Below are positions 1 to 10,555 of a stretch of DNA of 64,000 bases, piece by piece. Source of the DNA: Pseudoips prasinana (lineage: Eukaryota; Arthropoda; Insecta; Lepidoptera; Nolidae). Position 1 is the stretch's first letter. Each line of letters opens with the position of its first letter. The stretch lies in assembly GCA_951640165.1 (NCBI GenBank), contig OX621266.1, positions 6,758,001-6,822,000 on the forward strand, written 5' to 3'. A model generated the notes under the pieces. The model searched no databases, was not told the origin of the DNA, and saw only the letters and a list, made by a program, of their open reading frames with translations. The translations under genes and the position numbers were made by a program.

Positions 1-1192
1 CACAACAATATTCTAAAATAAGTAAACAAAACTATTATTAGGTACTTACGATTCCGACGAAAATTAGCAGTAATGTTGATTTTAGGTCTAATGCGAACTG
101 TTACGTGTTTAACTTACATTTAACAATTTACTTATTATTTAGGTACTAATTAACAACTAAAATTATACTCGCCTACACATCACAGAGCAGGTAAGCAAAG
201 TATTTACTTAAAAAAATTACGTAACAATTAACATACGTGTAGTAGAAAGTATTAGAATAATATAAAACGTACCAGTTCGCTGATGTGAAAAAACACCTCC
301 TCGTTCACAATAATTATTATATAGTTGTAAGCTGCAAAGCAAAAATATAATCGAAGCGATTGGAAGTAAGACCAAGACCGTGGGCGCCACTGTAACCTGG
401 TAGCAGGTTACAGAAAGAATGATAGAGGGTTCGAATTAATGAGAACAATCTGATATAAATTATAATATATTGTTCTGTCCACTTCCCAACGCACTCGATT
501 ATAATAATATAAAGTAGGTAGAAGTAGGTATTTAGAGGGAACTGGCCTGACAGAGTGTTGTCTTGAATGGGTGGTCTTCTGGAGATAATGCCTTCTCTTC
601 TGGTATTTCGCAGGTTTCACACTCACAGCGGACTCAAGTGTCAGCCAACTCACAAAATAAATCAGTAGTAGGGGGGTTCCTGGAACGTAACCAACACTGG
701 TTTTAGGGAAGCTTACGATGACAGCAAATAGCCCTAGTCTAGCACAGTAACCCTTCTAATACCCTTCATATGCTAAGCAGTCCCAACACAAAATATAACA
801 CTTCTATACGTGTACTTAAGAGAGAACAACTGACAACTACTTAGACAAATAAAATATATAACTCACTCCAGCGGGAACAATACACAATACAAGTAATTAT
901 CTTCACGTATTCAGTAAGTGAGCACTTAATAGTTGTAATAAAAATCTTAGCAGAATTAGTAACCAACAATCTCACGGTGACCTCCGTAATGAATACGATT
1001 CGCAAATCATCGCTCATGAACGATCGAACAAGGAGCTAATTAGAGTGAATGGAGTTATAATCTAATCGTACCACTTAGGGATTTCTAATAGAATTTAAAA
1101 ACTGGCGGCAAATGTTACTATTTAATTTGGTCAGGCGCCTACTTTTTGTGTGCGACGTGACAGTCTATCGTGTAATATTAGCCCCCCTATAT
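1..1192. other. AT-rich DNA, nothing recognised
   Basis: No convincing coding region, RNA gene or repeat structure was seen. The 81-codon minus-strand ORF inside it has no recognisable motif and lies in low-complexity sequence. Confidence 0.4.
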
Positions 1193-1865
1193 ATAAAGTA
1201 ACTTCGTTTTCATTATAATACACATATATATTTCTAAAATCGACTCTAAACAATCGTTTTCGTGTATTTTGTACTAAAAACATAGTTTTTGTTCAATTAC
1301 TTATTATTTTTACATAGTGTATATAACTTTTATAATTGTAATATCAAAAACTCAAGGAAACGCATCCGCCAACACCCTATTTGCGGTTGTAAGACACATG
1401 ATCTTTGAGTTCTTTGGTATAAAGCCTAATTTTCTACTACAAATTATAGTTTTTTAGTGATATCTAATTAGTTTTCTACTGTACCCTACTCTGTTTATTT
1501 ACATACCTGTTAGCTCTCGTTGAGACGCATCCAACGACACCACACACACGGTGATCGCACCAGTATTTCATAAGATATTCGCAAGTTTAGAATTTTCATC
1601 ACCCGAACCGAGGTTACGAGGCGGGTAGTTTTTGCCCATACATTACGTATATCTCTATCCACAAACATACGATTCCAATCATTCTTTTTGTGCAACGTTT
1701 CCTTAAGTTTTTGATATTCCAATTATAAAAGCTATATACACTATGTAAAAATAATAAGTAATTGACCAAAAACTATGTTTTCAGTACAAAATACACGAAA
1801 ACTATTGTTTAGAGTCGATTTTAGAAATATATATGTGTATTATAATGAAAACGAAGTTACTTTAT
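1193..1865. mobile_element. Non-autonomous long-TIR DNA element (673 bp)
   Basis: The outer 170 bp on each side (1193-1362 and 1696-1865) are near-perfect inverted repeats starting ATAAAGTAACTTCG. The ~330-bp core holds a smaller inverted repeat (AAAAACTCAAGG against CTTTGAGTT) and no transposase. Core sequence recurs at 26204-26490 and 63889-64000, so this is a multicopy family. Long TIRs with a short non-coding core fit a MITE or foldback element. The superfamily is not clear, and no certain target-site duplication was found at the TA-rich edges. Confidence 0.75.
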
Positions 1866-2599
1866 GAAATGAAATGAAATTTATTCAGCACTTGGGTAGT
1901 AACATACACTTGTACTTGTCAAGTTCACAATGGAGTACATAAACATAGTCGAATACAGTATAAAAATTACAAAAATATAATTAGTCTAAACTAATTATAT
2001 TTTTAAAAAAGTGAAAATGATCTGAACTCCGCCTATTATTTTTAAGGGGTGTAAACAACCTCTTAATGGAAAAATTGACATTGAGCCATTACATCGCTAT
2101 AAAACATGTCTAATAGTAAGGGGTGAAATTTTTAAGTATTTTCTAACATAATTACCTCATATTAAAATCATTTTCAACCCCTTGAAAATCTTACAACCCT
2201 TGCAAACAACCCCTAAATTGAAAAAATCTCCCAAAATTACTTTGGTATGACATAAAAAGATGTAAGTATAGCGTAAGTAATATTTAATATTCTCTATAAT
2301 AATAATCAAATTTTTAACCCCCTTTCAACCCTTGAAAACTACTACTTGATAAGAAGTTGTTAAATTTTTTTATATAAAATGAAAAGGATTTAAATATTAT
2401 TCCACACTCTCGAAAATAATTATCATATTCTTAAGCTTTTCTACCCTTAAAACTACCCCTAAATTAAAACAGTAAATATATATGATTACATATTTAAAAA
2501 TAGTTTAATTTAGAGTAAAAAATTGCCATTTATTGAATAAAATATTTACAAATTATATAAAATTGTACTATTATTATTATTAAAATATAATATTATTAT
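1866..2599. other. AT-rich spacer with a possible LINE tail
   Basis: It begins with a GAAAT-rich stretch that on the minus strand resembles a simple LINE 3' tail. The rest is AT-rich without coding signal. Confidence 0.3.
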
Positions 2600-2788
2600 T
2601 CATGACTCAATGTCGGAGTCGCTGTCACATTCAACATCTTCTGGCTGAATTGGAGGGCTATTTTGGTAGTTATCTCCACTGCACGTTCCACAGGTACTAT
2701 TACAAAACAGACCAAATTTTCTGCATCCGCAAGACGCTCCATATCCTTTTTTGCAGTTTAGTAATATATATTTATGTATCCAATAGCT
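2600..2788 (-). pseudogene. CXC (tesmin/TSO1-like) domain C-terminal fragment
   Basis: Read on the minus strand, this open stretch encodes a cysteine-rich segment of the form CKKGYGASCGCRKFGLFC, then CxxC, then an acidic tail ending in SDSDIES and a stop at 2600-2602. That Cys pattern resembles half of a tesmin/TSO1 CXC zinc-binding domain, which also occurs at the C-terminus of some insect transposon-derived proteins. The frame is closed upstream by a TAG at 2789-2791 and has no start codon, so it is a broken remnant or a terminal exon whose upstream part is missing. The parent gene cannot be named. Confidence 0.5.
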
Positions 2789-3386
2789 CTAAAAAATGTG
2801 TTGAATTAAAAATTCCACTATACATAATCTATCAGTTAATTTTATTATCAATGGCTTTTTCGTTGGCCCCTTCACACAAATGTGTTATATATACATATAA
2901 GAACGTTGGTATGTATTCATGCCTACGTTTCCAAAATATATGAGCCATATTATGTATATATATACACACATTACAATAGTTGGGGGTCTCTATTATACTG
3001 CGTACTTTAGCATTTCTCCAAAAGAAATTTTCAGTTACTAAGCAGAAAAAAATATTATAAGTTTTTGGACCATAACTCCTTAAATTTTCATGCTATCACA
3101 ATCCAGTCAGGGTGGCCTATTAATAAATTCGATGTGGTTAATGGAGCTGACCCTCTCAAGCGTCTCCCAGTCAAAAACCGTCCAGAGTCGAGGTTCTAAC
3201 CCCAAAGGGAGTGCCCCCCAGCGCGGGTACTTAGTTGTTAGTGCTAGACGGCTCTAGCCCGGTAAAGCAGTGAAAGCCTCCAAATGAACTATACTGGGTG
3301 TTAATATAAAATTTGGTAAAATTAGGTTTCCTCATGAACTACACTTCATCATTCATCATATAAAGTTTGTGGATAAAGAGAAAAGG
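2789..3386. other. Unassigned spacer
   Basis: AT-rich sequence with a GC-richer block at about 3150-3290 that looks like a degraded repeat. No ORF or RNA gene is supported. Confidence 0.3.
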
Positions 3387-3462
3387 AAAAATTGTGTCTG
3401 TTAAGAAGTTGACAACACCTACCTAGGTAGGTGTTGTCAACTTCTTAACAGAAACAATTTTT
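3387..3462. repeat. 76-bp near-perfect palindrome
   Basis: The sequence is symmetrical about the CCT|AGG centre between 3424 and 3425. Positions 3397-3452 form a perfect 56-bp palindrome without a spacer. One mismatch (3396/3453) is followed by nine more paired bases on each side. It could extrude a cruciform, or be the remains of an element that fused at its ends. Confidence 0.9.
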
Positions 3463-3924
3463 GTAAATTTGTTTATTTTTCAATAGCAATAAACGTTAAC
3501 GAATAGTAAGTTTGTGGCACGATAACAGTGGGTTTATGGCATATCCAAGGCATAAAATAATAAGTATATAACAATTTTGATTACGGCATAGACAAATATA
3601 AAATCGATTTCGACTTTTCTATATGACAACCAAAATTCGAACCAAACTTATATTATAATATGGTGATCCAGTAGAGAAATATGTATTAATTTCATCAACA
3701 AGGATTCTTTCGAAAACATTTTGGCGTATATCGCGCGCTTCGTACTACAACAAAATTACGCGTCGTATTCGATGCAAGTACTAAAACATCGTCGGGTAAA
3801 TCACTCAATGATTTACAATTAATCGGCCCGACATTACAAAATGACGCAATAGTGTTTGTTTACGTGGAGCAAACTGGCTACGTGCATTTAGTAAGCGGCT
3901 GGTACGACGTTGCCAAGTCGTGCC
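3463..3924. other. Unassigned AT-rich spacer
   Basis: No feature is supported here. It flanks the 3' end of the R1-clade LINE fragment. Confidence 0.3.
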
Positions 3925-4905
3925 TTTTTTTTTTTTTTTTTTTTTGCGGGGTGGAAAATCCTGCATGGATGTCCTCCGCCTTGGGGGAGGCGGAGGGGTC
4001 TGTCAGACTCCTACTGACTAAAAACCACCCCGGTGTTCCATCTTACACCTGCGCCGGGGGTCGCGGGAACGAATGATACTTCCGCAACCCCAGCTGGTGC
4101 TGGCCCATGCCTGCGGGCCTCCTCGCATTAGCGGGGGGAGTGAGGTGTTAAACTCCCCCCGCAACGTCTAAGAGGGGCGCGCGTGGAACACGTCGCGCCG
4201 CCGCCTCGGGTCCAGATATGTAGTGGGCGACGGACGCCCCCGAGTCCGTCGCCCCTGGACCCATTTAGGTGGGCTGGAAGAGGGCATTGTCCGCCCTCCG
4301 CCGACGCCCGGTGCGTCTGAGAGGATGTAATCTCCCTCTCCCGCTCCGCAGCTTCCTTCCGCGAGATGACTGTCTCGCAGAAGGAAACCACCGCGTCCCA
4401 GGACTCCTCGCTGCCAACCATCGAGTTCACGACGGCCGGCAGCGACAGGTCACTGCCTACTCCAAAAATGAGGGCACGGCGCTGCTCCTCCCAAGCGGCA
4501 CACTCTGCCAGCGTATGCAGCGCCGTGTCCTCCCGACAGTCGACGCAGTGGTGACACCGGGCGTCCGGCTCCCTGTTTATGCGACACAGGTACTTCCCGA
4601 AGCAGCCATGCCCCGAGCGTACCTGCGTCACCCGAAACGTCAGGGAGCCGTGCCCCCTCCCGAGCCAACGCTCGAGTACCGGCCGGACCGCCTCGATAGT
4701 GACGAGGCCGGCGGTTGGGCGCGATAGCCTGTCCCGCCATTCCGCCACCAGGGCCTCGCGAAGCTGGGACCGACGCAGCCCCATGTGTTGCTGCATCGGC
4801 CCCTCGCCTTGCGCCAGCATCTCCTCGCGCCACCGGTACAGTGACGCGAGTACTTTCGCCTCGAGGTCCCAGGGCGGGGATCCGGCCAGTACACAAGCCG
4901 CCTAG
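3925..4905 (-). mobile_element. 5'-truncated R1-clade LINE (3' end only)
   Basis: A GC-rich island in AT-rich surroundings, read on the minus strand. It starts inside the C-terminal part of an R1-type ORF2 and ends in a 21-nt poly(A) (T run at 3925-3945). Short 5'-truncated copies with poly(A) are typical of target-primed reverse transcription. It is related to, but clearly diverged from, the SART-like array at 37.6-55.5 kb. Confidence 0.85.
4128..4820 (-). pseudogene. R1-clade ORF2 C-terminal fragment
   Basis: The translation aligns by eye with the C-terminus of the SART-like ORF2s in this window. Shared parts are SGHGCFGKYLCRI, a Cys-Cys-His-Cys knuckle (CHHC...DTALHTLAEC), DLSLPAVVNSMVGSEESW and KEAAERERE. 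The endonuclease and reverse transcriptase domains are absent through 5' truncation. After the conserved block the frame runs into 3' UTR-type sequence, so the last ~60 residues may not be part of the original protein. It is not functional by itself. Confidence 0.8.
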
Positions 4906-5589
4906 TAGTAAACTAACTTCACTTCCTGGATAGGAAAGTGTAGGAATAGGTGATTTGTTTCCATTTTATAAGTAGTTTTACATATTTTATTGATGTAGCT
5001 CATTGTTGTCGCTTAAATATGGTATTCAATCTAATTTCTAGTAATTATTTTTATTTATTTATTTTTCTTTTGACATATCACTGTATGTATTAAATTGTAT
5101 TTTTTTTTTGTTATATTTTTCTATGTTTACAATTATGACGCGCATAAGTGTATTACGTGTAGATACCTAAATGGAATAAACGATTTTTGATTTTGATTTT
5201 GAATCATCCTGCTATCAGCTGCTATTTTTATCAGGTATAGACGAATTATACGATCTAATGATTTCGCCGCGTACAATTGCAGAGAATTTTCGATATCCTC
5301 AATACTCAATCATTTATTGCTTCCATAATGTATAACAGATGGTATAATCTTATAATTATGTAACAATTATGGACCCTGTCGGGCACAGCATAGTAGAAGG
5401 GAGGAAGAAGGCTTTTTGTTAAAAAGCTTAAGAATTCATGCTATTTGTAAGAATTATAGTATGCCAAATTTTAATTTAAAAATGTCAATATTTAAAGCAA
5501 AAAGATTATAAGATTCATAAATGTCAAGAACTATAGAATTATTTCTTTGAGTCCAAGTATTCTTTTACAGTATAATTAATGGCTTTTTT
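4906..5589. other. AT-rich spacer with a plus-strand LINE-like tail
   Basis: At about 5170-5205 the sequence AATAAACGATTTT is followed by TGATTTTGATTTTGA. A poly(A) signal followed by a short tandem tail is the usual 3' end of several insect LINEs. No coding part is attached. Confidence 0.4.
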
Positions 5590-5841
5590 TTATAAGAAAA
5601 GCTTTAGTTTTTTAATAAAAGTATTATCCTTTTTTTTCTTTTTTAAATCTTCTGGAAGTTTATTATAGACTTTTATTGACATTACCAACGGGCTTGTAGA
5701 GTGCATAGATAGATGGGATGTTGGTAAATTTAATCTATTCCCATGCCTAAGTGTAAAGTTAGATTGTAAATTTTCTCTTTTGGTGTAGTATTCTGTAACA
5801 AACTTACAAATTTCCAGGATATAGATACTTGATCCTTTCAT
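5590..5841 (-). pseudogene. LINE reverse-transcriptase C-terminal remnant
   Basis: The minus-strand frame reads like the post-RT tail of non-LTR polymerases: a hydrophobic helix, an aromatic-rich segment, LRHGNRLNLP, LSMHSTSP, then VYNKLPEDLKKK and a basic C-terminus. The pattern Leu-Tyr/Trp-Asn-x-Leu-Pro followed by a short amphipathic tail is common at the ends of insect LINE ORF2s. The catalytic part is missing. The poly-lysine run lies in an A-rich tract and may be decay. Confidence 0.45.
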
Positions 5842-6424
5842 ACCCTTGTTGTGCTGCTCGCATCCAGCGGCTTCCCGCGACCGTTGTACAATCGTCGGTC
5901 CACCTAATAGGGGGCCTGCCTACACAGCGTCTCCCAGTTAGTGGTCACTGCCACTCATAGGTAGATACTCTCACCGGCCTGTAAGTGATTGGCGAGGTTA
6001 AACAACTAGGCTCGCGGTCAGTCCATAGATGGGTAACCGTCAAAGTGGTTTAATTTTGAGCGTGTCCGTTGCAATGCACAATAAGCAGGTGGTCCCGGTT
6101 GTAGTCAATCCAGATCAGTCGTTAAACCATGTCGGAGGCCTGCTGGGCGGTTTGAACAACTCTGACAGGAGGGTAACCACTCCCCATCCGATAAGTAAGT
6201 AAGTAGTGCCACTTCAGTTTGACAATTCTTTGGGCTATGTTGGCTACTTTGTTTTCGTGGCTTCAGATTCGATCGCGCAGGGATACTCCGAGCATAGGTT
6301 GATGAGCATGTTTCATAGAAAAATTAAGCTTCTTGATTTACTATACTTACTACATTTACTACTTTTCTACCGCCACCGCCGGACGCCTACCTACTATGGA
6401 AATTAACCCCTCCGTCGCGGGGTA
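5842..6424. other. Moderately GC-rich repeat-like spacer
   Basis: The composition differs from the AT-rich neighbours, suggesting a degraded mobile element. No ORF or catalytic motif could be recognised. Confidence 0.3.
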
Positions 6425-6523
6425 CACAAACTACAGCCAGAGTAAGAACTTCTTACAGGTCAAACAAATAATTGACCTGTTCGGGAATCGAACCCGGGAC
6501 ACGAAGTGCCGAGGCGACTGTAC
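6425..6523 (-). mobile_element. tRNA-related SINE fragment
   Basis: On the minus strand this carries GGGTTCGATTCCC (plus 6483-6495), a strong match to the RNA polymerase III B box / T-arm of a tRNA, followed by unrelated 3' sequence. No complete cloverleaf can be drawn, because the expected A-box side is interrupted by the MITE starting at 6524. It is therefore a tRNA-derived SINE remnant rather than a tRNA gene. Confidence 0.55.
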
Positions 6524-6662
6524 GTACAGACACTAGCACATCAAGCTACCTCAAACTGTCAAATTTCCCCAATTGAAAGTCAACCTTACGCTTATGTGAT
6601 AAAGTTGAAAGTCTAAAAGAAGATTGACAGATTGGGGTAGCTGGATGTGCTGGCGTCTGTAC
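6524..6662. mobile_element. 139-bp palindromic MITE, copy 1
   Basis: The ends are inverted repeats of about 45 bp. The right arm reads TGGGGTAGCTGGATGTGCTGG and the left is its complement with a few changes, surrounding a short AT-rich core. A second copy lies at 7248-7388. There is no coding capacity. The outermost bases are GTACAGACG-like on both sides. Confidence 0.75.
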
Positions 6663-7247
6663 AATATAGGTTCCCACCATAATGGGCTGATGTAAAATAA
6701 CTTGTTTCAATAAATTTAATATTTCAAAAACCGACTTTTCTTATGTTATCGTATTCCACTAGTCAAGCTCTTTCATTTGATACCCATAATGAAGGAATTG
6801 TGTAAAAATATGTTATCTGCCTTTTTGTGGCGGCGGCCATATTAGACCGATTTGCATCAAACATAGCTTAGAACGCTCCCGACTAATTCACCTTCCAAAC
6901 AAGAATAAAAGACAATCAAAATCATTCCATCCTATACAAAGCCACATACAAACACTCACACGCACCCTCTTTTTGCAACGGGGGTTAAAATCCGGAAGCA
7001 ACAGCAATATGAATATTTATTTTGAATGTAGTTTACTTATAAAGATGAAATTTAAGAAAATTTAAGATGATCTTAGTATCAAGTTGTACAATTGATTAGA
7101 TTAATAATTAGAGATAGGTATTAGAAGGATAGGAGGGGGATAAGCTGCAACAACTACAGATAAGACACACAAAGCTTCGTACTTGGAAAACCCCTTTTTA
7201 TGGTCGCGGGTTAGTTTTTATCAAACATTTTATGTTTCAGCTAGAAT
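6663..7247. other. Spacer between the two MITE copies
   Basis: AT-rich and without a supported feature. Confidence 0.3.
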
Positions 7248-7388
7248 GTACAGACGCCAGCACATCAAGCTACCCCCATCTGTCAAATTTCCCCAATTGA
7301 AAGTGAACCTTATACTTATGTGATAAAGTTGAAAATCTATAAAAGAAATATGACAGATTGGGGAAGCTGGATGTGCTGGCGTCTGTAC
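7248..7388. mobile_element. 141-bp palindromic MITE, copy 2
   Basis: Same family as the copy at 6524-6662, with better matched arms: GTACAGACGCCAGCACATC at the left edge and its exact complement at the right edge. The two copies, ~590 bp apart, are very similar. Confidence 0.8.
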
Positions 7389-8397
7389 GTATTTTTATAA
7401 TAAAACTTGAACGAATGGTGAAGCAGTTTTACACTCTACCCGCGTTTTATTTTATAAAAAGTCACCAGCACGACATTGGATTATCTGTGCCTTCGTTCAT
7501 TGCATTATTCTACCGCGACCGACGAACATTGTACTCTTAAAATGTAAGTCTAATTATGACCAGTGATATATTTCTAGCTTTAATTATATTAATCTCTTTA
7601 ATTAAGATTGAAGAGTGTTAAAACTAACTATAACGAAGTAATTAGAAATATATTTTATTTTTGCAAATCACCACGAGTTCTTGTCGCCGCGTCCCGCCAT
7701 TTTAGTTTACTTTAATTTAAACTGTAGAACACCAATTACCGATAATTATTACAGATTACCGATATATAAGATATTAATAAGCGAATACAAATATTGATTT
7801 TAAAACACAATCATACATCATTCTCACGGAAACGCAAACATTCCGACAATATTCCATGTAAGCAACGTGGTTACGTGGCTGATATTAGTGTGTGAAATCG
7901 ATTGTAAAGCATGATTTCTTTGCAGGGAATCAATCTAGAAGCTTCTAAGGCGGAGGCATTAAATGAATAGTCGAAATACCTCTGCATGCAGCGCCAGGCG
8001 TACTACAGGTAAGCGACCTTTTGACATTGTGCCCCGCCCTAGCAAACATTGAAAAGTTTTTAGTATTTATTTAAACGTTGGAATAGTTGATGTTGAGTAA
8101 ATTATTATTTATTACAAATAATAGTTTTTAGTTATCACTTATTTTTGATGCGTATTTTGATGAAAGTGTGCCCGTTTTACTTGCCTCCCGTCCTATATGC
8201 GGAGTCAAATGTCGTGTTTCGCGTTATGTAAAACGTAGACTGGGCTGTGTGGTGACGGCGGCGATTATCAGAATATCATCACCCCATCTCATCCCGTGGG
8301 GGGCGTAGAAGTCGACCCGAGAGAACAGGTATCTATCAGAAGACGGGCAGCAGCTTCCTTCTGAGTACTATGACCATCTTACTGCGATTGTCAACCC
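7389..8397. other. Spacer, nothing firmly recognised
   Basis: Mixed AT-rich sequence. The stretch from about 8280 is GC-richer and could be the upstream part of the RTE-like fragment that begins the inverted repeat. Confidence 0.3.
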
Positions 8398-9165
8398 GTC
8401 TGCCAAGCGTGGCGATTATGGCATTTCCCCCCCAATTTCTTGGGAAAAGCTTGCCCAGCAATGGATTTCTTTCAGCTATGATGATGATGATTAAAACTTA
8501 GGTTGGGTCAGATAAGTTCTTGAGTGGCGACCACGCACCGGAAGACGCAGCGTGGGCAGGCCTACAAGATGGACAGATTTTTATTTATTTATACTTATTG
8601 CACAAAACTGTACAAAGGCGGACTTAATGCCAAAGGCATTCTCTCCCAGTCAACCTTAGGGTGATGCAGAGATAATATGGTAGGTGTACTATAGACCAAG
8701 TATAATAAAAATTCCTATAAATACATATATATATATATATCCTATAAAATCCTATAAATACATATATATATATATATAGTAAAGTGTGTAGTTATGTAAG
8801 TATTGTATTTATAGGATTGTATTTTATAGTACTTGTCAAGTATTTTAGTATTTTTTATTATACTTGGTCTATAGTGCACCTACCATATTATCTCTGCATC
8901 ACCCTAAGGTTGACTGGGAGAGAATGCCTTAGGCATTAAGTCCGCCTTTGTACAGTTTTGTGCAATAAGTATAAATAAATAAAAATCTTTCCATCTTGTA
9001 GGCCTGCCCACGCTGCGTCTTCCGGTGCGTGGTCGCCACTCAAGAACTTTTCTGACCCAACCTAAGTTTTAATCATCATCATCATAGCTGAAAGAAATCC
9101 ATTGCTGGACAAGCTTTTCCCAAGAAATTGGGGGGGAAATGCCATAATCGCCACGCTTGGCAGAC
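8398..9165. repeat. 768-bp inverted repeat containing RTE-like LINE pieces
   Basis: The arms 8398-8711 and 8852-9165 are near-identical inverted copies separated by ~140 bp of AT-rich, TATA-repeat spacer. Each arm holds three pieces: an RTE-type LINE 3' end finishing in GATGATGATGAT (8398-8494 on plus), a fragment translating to WRPRTGRRSVGRPTRW (about 8522-8578 on plus), which is typical of RTE-type ORF2 C-termini, and a LINE-like tail block. Inverted duplication of such a composite is more likely one rearrangement than independent insertions. Confidence 0.85.
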
Positions 9166-9315
<150 letters not shown>

Positions 9316-9387
9316 GACGTATATAATAATATATACACAAACTGTAATATTAAGATGATTCTGCCTTAATTTTTTTCTGAATGTAGT
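9316..9387. other. Left flank of the Polinton; short LINE-tail match
   Basis: On the minus strand about 9352-9370 reads ATTAAGGCAGAATCATCTT. It matches the end of the LINE coding fragment at 63671-63690 over ~17 bp. This suggests the flank is LINE-derived, and it differs from the satellite-like right flank. Confidence 0.45.
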
Positions 9388-9552
9388 AGTAGTATATTAT
9401 TGGGCATTCTATACCACTATCGGCAAGTTGCTCGGCGAGTGCGCCTCGCTGCCGATAGTGGTATAGAATGCCCAATAATTGATAATCGACTCGCCTTTCC
9501 ACTCGACCGATAAACTCGACCGAGACAGTACATTTTGCTGCGTACTTGATGA
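9388..9552. repeat. Polinton left terminal inverted repeat
   Basis: The outer ~92 bp match the complement of the right end almost exactly. Inward similarity continues with gaps to about 9552 (GAGACAGTACATTTTG). Two copies of ACTCGACCGA lie at 9501-9510 and 9514-9523. A terminal palindrome occupies 9396-9479. Confidence 0.9.
9396..9479. promoter_or_regulatory. T-shaped terminal palindrome (left)
   Basis: Bases 9396-9425 pair perfectly with 9450-9479 (30 bp). The 24-nt loop contains two adjacent small palindromes, CTC-GGC-GAG (9431-9439) and GCG-CCT-CGC (9441-9449), so the whole can fold as a T like parvoviral terminal repeats. It lies 8 bases from the element end, where protein-primed replication would start. 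A role in replication or integration is inference. Confidence 0.85.
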
Positions 9553-9715
9553 GCAACGATGATCATCCATCAACTCTCCGTTTACTTACTCTCTAGTGTA
9601 TAACTGTATACAACCAATGATCATGCGAGTTTGCTATCGCTCTGAAGGGTGGTACAGAATGCTTAGTAATGAACAATCCACTCGATCAATGACCAGTAAC
9701 GCAAAAGAGGTTGTG

Positions 9716-9780
9716 GTAAGTTTATAAATGTTAACGTACTATATACATTCACTCATTTTTAATCGGTTCATTTCCAACAG
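9716..9780 (+). other. Candidate 65-nt leader intron before the ATPase gene
   Basis: A G|GTAAGT donor at 9716 and a TTTCCAACAG acceptor ending at 9780 bracket an AT-rich stretch of normal insect intron size. The acceptor lies five bases before the ATPase start codon. The leader would start near the inverted repeat. Confidence 0.5.
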
Positions 9781-9785
9781 TAATC

Positions 9786-10472
9786 ATGAAATTTGTAAAA
9801 CAACCGCAATCGCTGCATGTTGATACAGTCTGCGATGATATTTGTAAGACTAGTTTTCGTCATGGGGAATTATTACCTAACTCAGTACGATGTATCATTT
9901 GTGGTCCATCTAATTGTGGAAAAACCAATTTATTAATTGGCCTTCTTATACACGAAAATGGATTAAGATTTGAAAATGTTTATGTTTATTCAAAAACTCT
10001 GCACCAACCTAAGTACATTTTCTTAGAAAGAGTTTTGCAACGGGTTCCCGGTATTTCCCTCCAGAAATATCAGGGAAATGAGGAAGTACTAAGCGTTCAG
10101 GACGCAAAACCCAACTCCGTGATTATTTTTGATGATGTTGCTTGTGAAAATCAAAATAACATGCGTGATTATTTTGCAATGGGAAGACACAAATGCATAG
10201 ATTGTTTTTATCTGAACCAAACATATAGTAAAATCCCCAAGCAGTTAGTAAGAGATAATGCGAACTTAATCATACTTTTTAAACAAGATGAAATTAATTT
10301 ACGGCATATTTATGAAGAACATGTCAACACTGATATGACATGGATTGAATTTCGTGAAATGTGTTCGAAAATATGGAGTGAACCTTTCAATTATGTAGTG
10401 ATTAATAAGGATTGCTCCAAAAATAAAGGATGTTATAGAAATAAATTTGACACTTTTGTTGTCTTTGATTAA
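9786..10472 (+). CDS. FtsK/HerA-family genome-packaging ATPase (A32-like)
   Basis: A 228-aa P-loop ATPase expected to drive DNA into capsids. Residues 40-47 form the Walker A loop GPSNCGKT, and SVIIFDDV at about 111-118 is the Walker B strand with its acidic pair. A downstream Gln/Asn-rich segment (LNQTYSKIPKQL) fits the sensor region of this family. Length and motif order match Polinton ATPases related to poxvirus A32. It is the first gene of the rightward cluster, just after a probable leader intron, and begins at the first ATG in frame. ATPase next to capsid genes is standard for Polintons and adintoviruses. The frame is complete without damage. Confidence 0.95.
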   Translation: MKFVKQPQSLHVDTVCDDICKTSFRHGELLPNSVRCIICGPSNCGKTNLLIGLLIHENGLRFENVYVYSKTLHQPKYIFLERVLQRVPGISLQKYQGNEEVLSVQDAKPNSVIIFDDVACENQNNMRDYFAMGRHKCIDCFYLNQTYSKIPKQLVRDNANLIILFKQDEINLRHIYEEHVNTDMTWIEFREMCSKIWSEPFNYVVINKDCSKNKGCYRNKFDTFVVFD

Positions 10473-10555
10473 AAATATTTATATTTAAGAGTGTTACCCT
10501 CGCGATATTATTATTCTTCAGACATCGCTTAATCAATCACGAACTTTTTGTTACT

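Noticed and set aside
2602..2943. 113-codon plus-strand ORF
   Set aside because: Antisense of the CXC fragment, without any family resemblance of its own.
6476..6545. tRNA gene
   Set aside because: A B box is present, but the acceptor and anticodon arms cannot be completed. SINE fragment preferred.
9350..9556. Protein-coding ORF over the Polinton left end, mirrored at 24331-24654
   Set aside because: Both are translations of the terminal inverted repeat palindrome, not genes.
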